Shown here: in pieces, positions 4,778-6,334 of the stretch | Layout: every line of letters starts with the position of its first letter | Numbering within the stretch: the first letter of the stretch is position 1 | Origin: RGIG4140 sp045532865 | GTDB lineage: Bacteria; Pseudomonadota; Alphaproteobacteria; CAAHEQ01; UBA3637 | Assembly (NCBI GenBank): GCA_045532865.1 | Contig: JAZSGT010000050.1 | Location: 1-6,334, forward strand | Length of the DNA stretch: 6,334 nt | Direction: 5' to 3' | Program-made: the position numbers and the translations under genes | The notes under the pieces: generated by a model | What the model was told of the DNA's origin: nothing | The model's input: only the letters and a program-made list of their open reading frames with translations | Databases searched by the model: none

Positions 4778-6334
4778 ATGTCATCGCCGAGGGTATGGGA
4801 AAAGGAAAAAAATGCCAGACGTTGTTTGGCCGAAATTGCTATTTTTGATTCAGTTGATTTAAAAACGTTGCAGCCACAAGAGCTTCAACGTTTTTTATTT
4901 TTGGCGCATCAATATTCTGCTTTTAGCACCGATCCAGATTTGGAAGGGACATTTTCAAAATTGCAGGCTATTTACAACATTTCACCCAGTTTGTCGCAAA
5001 AAATTGAAGATGTAATTCATCTGAAAATTGGGGATAATCCTGAAGATGCGATGGAATATTTTTCTATGATGCAACGGCAAGAGTTGGAAGCCATGATGCA
5101 AGCCAAATATGAGCAATATATGCGCTCATTGCAGGATTTTTCTCGTTCGATTAAACAGGTTTTTTCTGTGGCAGACAAGTTTAATGCTTCTGTGGGTACG
5201 ATTGGTAAGCAAATTTTTAATGTGGGTGCTACAAAAGAGGAAATTAAAAAGGCGTTATCTTCTATTTATGCAACAAATCCTATTTTAGCTCAAGCCATTA
5301 TTGCTGAATATTATAAGGGAAAGGATATTCCAAAAGAATATGCAGGTTTTTTCTACACCCCTCAAGAGTTGGCAAGTGTTATTGGGGGGCAAAAGGTGGA
5401 TGCCAAGACGGTTGAGTCGTTTAAAAAGATTTATGCCAGCAACCCTGTTGCAACCGTGCAAGCAATTGAGGAAGCTTACACCAAAAAAGGTCTTCCGATT
5501 CCTGCAGAATTGCTCCCATTTTCAAAATTGCCCGATGGATATTCACTTTCCACGGGCAATATTTTTGTGGGACCCATTCGGGTGAGCCAAGCATCAGTTA
5601 GTCAAGCAACCGCATTGCAATATGAATTGGAATCTGAGTTAAAAAGAGCTGCTGAAATTGCAAGACAAGGAGATGCAGCAGCACAAGGGGCAAAAGTACC
5701 ACAAGATCAGCAAAGAGAAAATGTGTTGAAAGGAACACCTCCTGGTTGTTTGACAGGTGGTGCTGGTGTTGTTGGTTGTCACATTCCCAGAACTGAAAAA
5801 GGTCCAATGGGTGGATATCTGGGTGGATTAAGTCAAAAAACGCAAAATGACTTGAAAAATGTGCAACGAAATGTTGGAATTACGCCCATACGAGAGGCGC
5901 AACGAGTAAATGTTAATCAGCTTGACGCGATATATAATGAGAGGGGAGCCTCCACTTATGGTGAAAGTAGGCCAGCAGCTCCTATAATTCCGAGTACAAC
6001 AAATGCGCAAGGGGTTGATGCAGGGGTTGGGGGTGTTGATTCATCACAATCGGCTTCTTTTTCAGAAGATTTAGGTTTAAATTATGAGGGTGTTCCTGTT
6101 TTGGAAGATGAAGGAACTTCACAACTTGCTTCTCAAACAGTACCTGAATTGAATTTGAATACATCTGTTTCAACAACAAGAGATACAACTTCTTCTAGAC
6201 ACCATTTGGTGCATGAAGAGGTGCAAGGGAGAGAGCCTTTTGTTTTGGCAGGACATGTAGATTCATTTGAAATGGGAACCCCCTTGAGTGCTGATGTGTC
6301 TTTGCCTCATGCATCTGATGTTTCTTTAGAGGCT
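4778..6334 (+). CDS. Large repeat-containing protein, unknown function (3' end outside window)
   Basis: ATG 4778, preceded by GGGGGA (4765-4770), opens a frame with no stop through the window edge: 519 codons, incomplete at the 3' end. Upstream ATGs at 4738 and 4752 are in other frames. Residues 1-130 are charged and helix-rich with no signal peptide. At about 137-186 and 199-243 lie two copies of a repeat with IYATNP / IYASNP, QAI, a Tyr and IPxE. Residues 276-315 are Ala/Gln/Glu-rich and probably helical. Residues 344-372 (GYLGGLSQK ... NVGITPIR) resemble the middle of the small module in copy 3. From about 395 the chain is low in complexity, Ser/Thr/Val/Gly-rich and acidic, probably a disordered linker before a further part outside the window. 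Two cysteines in GCLTGGAGVVGC (323-334) stand close together. The family is not recognised. Size, tail composition and position suggest an accessory or effector-like protein, which is inference. Confidence 0.88.
   Translation, partial: MSSPRVWEKEKNARRCLAEIAIFDSVDLKTLQPQELQRFLFLAHQYSAFSTDPDLEGTFSKLQAIYNISPSLSQKIEDVIHLKIGDNPEDAMEYFSMMQRQELEAMMQAKYEQYMRSLQDFSRSIKQVFSVADKFNASVGTIGKQIFNVGATKEEIKKALSSIYATNPILAQAIIAEYYKGKDIPKEYAGFFYTPQELASVIGGQKVDAKTVESFKKIYASNPVATVQAIEEAYTKKGLPIPAELLPFSKLPDGYSLSTGNIFVGPIRVSQASVSQATALQYELESELKRAAEIARQGDAAAQGAKVPQDQQRENVLKGTPPGCLTGGAGVVGCHIPRTEKGPMGGYLGGLSQKTQNDLKNVQRNVGITPIREAQRVNVNQLDAIYNERGASTYGESRPAAPIIPSTTNAQGVDAGVGGVDSSQSASFSEDLGLNYEGVPVLEDEGTSQLASQTVPELNLNTSVSTTRDTTSSRHHLVHEEVQGREPFVLAGHVDSFEMGTPLSADVSLPHASDVSLEA
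5186..5506 (+). repeat. Two tandem protein repeats in the last gene
   Basis: Residues 137-186 and 199-243 align. Both have ASV followed by one or two Gly, then an AT/AK-x-E helix, then IYATNP or IYASNP (55 residues apart), then QAI, a Tyr, KG and IPKE or IPAE. A third, weaker copy may lie at 66-91 (IYNISPSLSQKI ... GDNPED). The DNA of the copies has diverged, so the duplication is old. Confidence 0.6.

Noticed and set aside
5301..5585. 94-codon plus-strand frame inside the last gene
   Set aside because: It is a shadow of the main 519-codon frame, whose tandem repeats run through the same bases.
1..6334. CRISPR array, tRNA, rRNA or transposase genes
   Set aside because: No short regularly spaced repeats, no cloverleaf-like or rRNA-like sequence, and no transposase motifs or flanking inverted repeats were seen on either strand.

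Overview
Organism and style: the window is AT-rich, with long A/T tracts between genes. All genes lie on the + strand. There is an ankyrin-repeat protein, a set of recently duplicated paralogues of unknown family and compact rho-independent terminators. This fits the accessory part of a host-associated Gram-negative bacterium. An AT-rich alphaproteobacterium of the endosymbiont or gut-commensal kind is my guess, but no housekeeping gene is present to prove it. No RNA gene, insertion sequence or CRISPR array is visible. Layout: (1) 1-321 is the 3' end of a gene that starts upstream of the window ('copy 1'), followed by a strong terminator. (2) 558-2180 is a second, full-length paralogue ('copy 2'). 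Its natural start at 558 is followed nine codons later by an in-frame TGA (585-587), after which the frame is open to 2180. The longest uninterrupted reading starts at a GTG at 699. Its 3' end and terminator are a near-duplicate of copy 1. (3) 2287-3399 is a third, intact paralogue ('copy 3'). (4) 3542-4549 is a 335-residue ankyrin-repeat protein. (5) 4778 to the window edge is the first 519 codons of a large protein with internal repeats and a low-complexity tail. Gaps between genes are all under 250 bases and hold terminators, extended -10 promoters and ribosome binding sites. How the genes relate: copies 1-3 form one modular family. The order is a short N-terminus, a Gly/Ala/Val-rich hydrophobic stretch ending in WRAT, one or two copies of a small module ending in FLxKYxxPDGxGLT, a second hydrophobic stretch, a highly conserved C-terminal domain (NFISDI ... 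QKYFTKG ... GGFMG ... EEWQEYA) and a short Arg-rich tail. Part of the small module also seems to occur in the last gene (around residues 344-372), which ties it to the family. I recognise none of the family domains. The array looks like a fast-evolving accessory cluster, with tandem duplication, mosaicism between copies and one interrupted start. Together with the ankyrin protein it could encode proteins aimed at a host or at other cells, but that is inference. The genes have separate promoter-like and terminator sequences, so they are probably transcribed individually rather than as one operon.
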